Shown here: positions 7,372-8,519 of the stretch, piece after piece
Layout: every line of letters starts with the position of its first letter
Position numbering within the stretch: the first letter of the stretch is position 1
NCBI GenBank assembly: GCA_002329545.1
Contig: DCTJ01000030.1
Coordinates: forward strand, 1 to 8,519
DNA from: Candidatus Omnitrophica bacterium UBA1443
GTDB lineage: Bacteria > Omnitrophota > Omnitrophia > Omnitrophales > Aquincolibacteriaceae
Direction of reading: 5' to 3'
DNA: 8,519 bases
The notes under the pieces: model-generated
Databases searched by the model: none
What the model saw: only the letters and a program-made list of their open reading frames with translations
Told to the model about the DNA's origin: nothing
Translations under genes and position numbers: made by a program

Positions 7372-7414
7372 CGGATTTGGTCTTAAAAGGTAGTGGCTAG
7401 GCAAATCCGCCACT
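7372..7414 (-). promoter_or_regulatory. Overlapping inverted repeats in the predicted sodB 5' leader
   Basis: Read on the minus strand, AGTGGC (7414-7409) pairs with GCCACT (7397-7392) around an 11-nt loop. Seven bases of that loop plus one stem base (7409-7402, CGGATTTG) pair perfectly with CAAATCCG (7379-7372) downstream. The two helices share base 7409, so they either exclude each other or form an H-type pseudoknot after losing one pair. They begin about 4-5 nt after the transcription start predicted from the -10 box. Possible roles are mRNA protection, regulated translation, or a DNA operator. The pairing is seen directly; function is inferred. Confidence 0.45.
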
Positions 7415-7425
7415 CATGAGACGTC

Positions 7426-7453
7426 ATTATAACACAACGCAAACACAACCCAA
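7426..7453 (-). promoter_or_regulatory. sodB promoter, sigma70-like
   Basis: On the minus strand, TTGGGT (complement of 7448-7453) and a perfect TATAAT (complement of 7426-7431) are 16 nt apart. The -35 box matches the consensus at four of six positions. Transcription would start near 7418-7419, leaving a sodB leader of about 138 nt, which is long for a single enzyme gene. Confidence 0.65.
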
Positions 7454-7478
7454 GCGCCCAATTTTTCCTCAAAATTCG

Positions 7479-7492
7479 ATCAAAAATTTGAT
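7479..7492. promoter_or_regulatory. 14-bp AT-rich palindrome between divergent promoters
   Basis: ATCAAA (7479-7484) and TTTGAT (7487-7492) form a perfect inverted repeat with a 2-bp centre. It lies 5 bp before the -35 box of the rightward promoter and 25 bp behind the -35 box of the sodB promoter. The position suits a dimeric regulator acting on one or both promoters. AT-rich DNA gives such palindromes by chance fairly often, so this is tentative. Confidence 0.3.
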
Positions 7493-7497
7493 ATCAC

Positions 7498-7526
7498 TTG
7501 ACCTTCGTTTGAGGACGGGACAGAAT
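7498..7526 (+). promoter_or_regulatory. Promoter of the DUF2007-like / YqaA-like genes, sigma70-like
   Basis: TTGACC (7498-7503, five of six consensus bases) and CAGAAT (7521-7526, four of six) are separated by exactly 17 nt. Transcription would begin near 7533, about 110 nt before the GTG start at 7646. No better candidate was seen nearer the gene. Confidence 0.5.
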
Positions 7527-7645
7527 ACACGTCTGATTTGGATGTGGGTGAGTGGTTTTTTGCTTCAGGTAAACTTCAAACTGGAAGCCGGAAGGAAATC
7601 CCTCCAGCGGATCCGGATAGATCCATGATTTAAAAGGAGTTCTCT

Positions 7646-7993
7646 GTGGCGGTGTTTATCGTTTATCTCATCATTGCGGTGGCGATCGTCTATTTTATCC
7701 AAAAACGTGATCGCCCTTCTTCGCCGGGCGGGGCTGATACGTCCCCGGCAAGAAAAAAAACGGCTGAAGCCAGGAAAGAGGCGCGTGAGGTCTGGAAGCA
7801 GGTTTATGAAACGGCTTCCATGGACGAAGCTCGGGGGATTCAGGAACGTCTGGAGTCGGAGAATATCCGGTGTATTCTCTACGAGCAGGGTAAAAAAGAT
7901 ATTTACGGAAACGTTTTAAAGGGAATAGGTGTGGCGGTTCCTTCCGGTGTCGCTGAGCAGGCGCAAACCAGCATTGCCCGAATGCCTGTTTAA
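7646..7993 (+). CDS. Single-TM protein with DUF2007-like C-terminal domain
   Basis: A 115-residue small membrane protein. The GTG start at 7646 has a clear AAGGAG site (7634-7639) with 6-nt spacing. Residues 2-18 form one hydrophobic helix (VFIVYLIIAVAIVYF), followed by Lys/Arg, so the C-terminus probably faces the cytoplasm. Residues about 21-48 are a charged, Pro/Ser-rich and then Lys/Glu-rich linker. Residues about 49-115 have the pattern of DUF2007 (called a putative signal-transducing domain): VYETASMDEARGIQERLESENI, a variable loop, then GIGVAVPSGVAEQA. The helix that selects between short strands and the VAVP segment are the recognisable parts. No enzyme residues are apparent and the function is unknown. 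It is first in a probable two-gene unit, 32 nt before the YqaA-like gene. The domain assignment is moderate. Confidence 0.75.
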   Translation: MAVFIVYLIIAVAIVYFIQKRDRPSSPGGADTSPARKKTAEARKEAREVWKQVYETASMDEARGIQERLESENIRCILYEQGKKDIYGNVLKGIGVAVPSGVAEQAQTSIARMPV

Positions 7994-8025
7994 TGATCCT
8001 CAAAGACAAAGGGAGAAAGGGTGAG

Positions 8026-8519
8026 ATGAAAATTTTTCGTAAACTTTATGACTGGGGGTTAAAACAGGCAGAATCACCGCACGCGGAACGGGCGCTTTTC
8101 TGGATCTCTTTTGTTGAATCCTCTTTTTTCCCACTCCCTCCTGACGTGCTTTTGATAGCGATGGTCCTTTCCGCGAGGAATAAATGGTTTCGCTATTTTG
8201 GGATTTGTCTCGCAGGGTCGGTCATTGGAGGGGTTGCCGGTTACAGTATCGGATTTGGCGCCTGGCAGGCCGTCCAGGGATGGTTCTTCGCGCACGTTTT
8301 CTCTGAGGAGGCTTTCATCATGGTTCAGAATCTTTACCAGTACCATGATTTTTGGGTTATTTTCGCCGCGGGATTTACGCCCATCCCTTACAAGATATTT
8401 ACCATCGCGGCGGGAGTCGCTTCGATTGACCTTACGCGTTTTATTCTCGCGTCGATTGTCGGACGGGGGGCGAGGTTCATCCTTGTCACCGGGTTGCTTT
8501 ATCTTTTCGGAGAGCGGGT
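8026..8519 (+). CDS. YqaA/DedA-like membrane protein, VTT domain (3' partial)
   Basis: A polytopic inner-membrane protein of the VTT/DedA superfamily, open to the window end with 164 codons visible and no stop. The ATG at 8026 follows GGGAGAAAGG (8011-8020), and the start context is good. The N-terminal MKIFRKLYDWGLKQAESPHA leads into the diagnostic membrane-entry motif FVESSFFPLPPD (29-40) with acidic Glu31. It is followed by a Gly-rich helix (AGSVIGGVAGYSIG, 63-76) and the second re-entrant motif AGFTPIPYKIFTIAAG (115-130). The Arg-containing helix VGRGARF (145-151) comes after that. The YqaA subgroup is indicated by the early position of the first motif and by PLPPD instead of the usual DedA PGE. 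DedA relatives are linked to membrane lipid scrambling and envelope homeostasis; the role of YqaA itself is not established. It probably shares a promoter with the preceding gene. Confidence 0.9.
   Translation, partial: MKIFRKLYDWGLKQAESPHAERALFWISFVESSFFPLPPDVLLIAMVLSARNKWFRYFGICLAGSVIGGVAGYSIGFGAWQAVQGWFFAHVFSEEAFIMVQNLYQYHDFWVIFAAGFTPIPYKIFTIAAGVASIDLTRFILASIVGRGARFILVTGLLYLFGER

Larger units (their letters stand above)
7281..7645. other. Non-coding divergent control region between sodB and the DUF2007-like gene
   Basis: This 365-nt stretch holds no convincing gene. A 70-codon open frame at 7416-7628 has no ribosome binding site, has an unremarkable composition and covers both promoter candidates, so it was not called. 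The sodB side (7281-7500) is AT-rich and contains a 15-bp inverted repeat TTTTAAA-A-TTTAAAA at 7356-7370, the paired elements at 7372-7414, and the minus-strand promoter. The plus side holds a palindrome and a promoter for the rightward genes. The remaining stretch, 7527-7633, would be the leader of the DUF2007-like gene, and I see no clear element in it. Confidence 0.6.

Noticed and set aside
7399..7435. Similarity to 23S rRNA: AGGCAAATCCG in a hairpin loop, followed by TGAGACGTCATTA, recalling helix 58 of E. coli 23S rRNA.
   Set aside because: An 11-nt exact match between 8.5 kb on two strands and a 2.9-kb rRNA is expected by chance several times over. The most conserved downstream rRNA segment (around AAACCGACACAGGTGG) is absent. 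A covariance-model search would settle it.
7416..7628. Possible small gene of 70 codons on the plus strand.
   Set aside because: It has no ribosome binding site, covers both divergent promoter candidates, and shows no recognisable domain.

Overview
The window reads as ordinary bacterial chromosome, with densely packed genes, Shine-Dalgarno-like sites, sigma70-like promoters and mid-range GC. A GldG-type exporter with DUF4340, an iron-type superoxide dismutase and a short TPR protein are combinations common in Gram-negative lineages such as deltaproteobacteria-like, Nitrospirota/Nitrospinota-like or Omnitrophota-like groups. The sequence does not allow a firmer placement. I saw no IS element, phage gene, CRISPR array, tRNA or rRNA gene.

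Positions 1-6654 hold seven plus-strand genes that look like one operon, with 4-nt or 11-nt overlaps or short gaps. The first three are the ATPase (5' end missing), a fused permease/GldG-like protein and a DUF4340 protein of a GldA-GldF-GldG type ABC system. They are followed by thymidylate synthase (thyA), dihydrofolate reductase (folA), a glyoxalase II-like metallo-beta-lactamase-fold hydrolase and a four-repeat TPR protein. ThyA consumes methylene-tetrahydrofolate and releases dihydrofolate, and FolA reduces it back, so these two form the dTMP/folate cycle. The thyA start overlaps the DUF4340 stop, which ties folate genes to the transporter genes in expression. A nested inverted repeat sits between thyA and folA, just before the folA ribosome binding site.

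Positions 6655-7280 hold a convergent sodB (Fe-type superoxide dismutase, minus strand) with its own terminator candidate. Positions 7281-7645 are a non-coding divergent control region. It holds a strong sodB promoter candidate on the minus strand, a predicted sodB leader of about 138 nt with inverted repeats that could form competing helices or a pseudoknot, an AT-rich palindrome, and a plus-strand promoter candidate.

Positions 7646-8519 hold two plus-strand membrane-protein genes: a single-TM protein with a DUF2007-like C-terminal domain, and a YqaA/DedA-like (VTT domain) membrane protein that runs off the end of the window.

No clearly new multi-gene system was found. The points most worth checking are the sodB leader structure, the unusual cofactor-pocket residues and Cys4 tail of FolA, the GldF-GldG fusion, and the thyA-folA hairpin.
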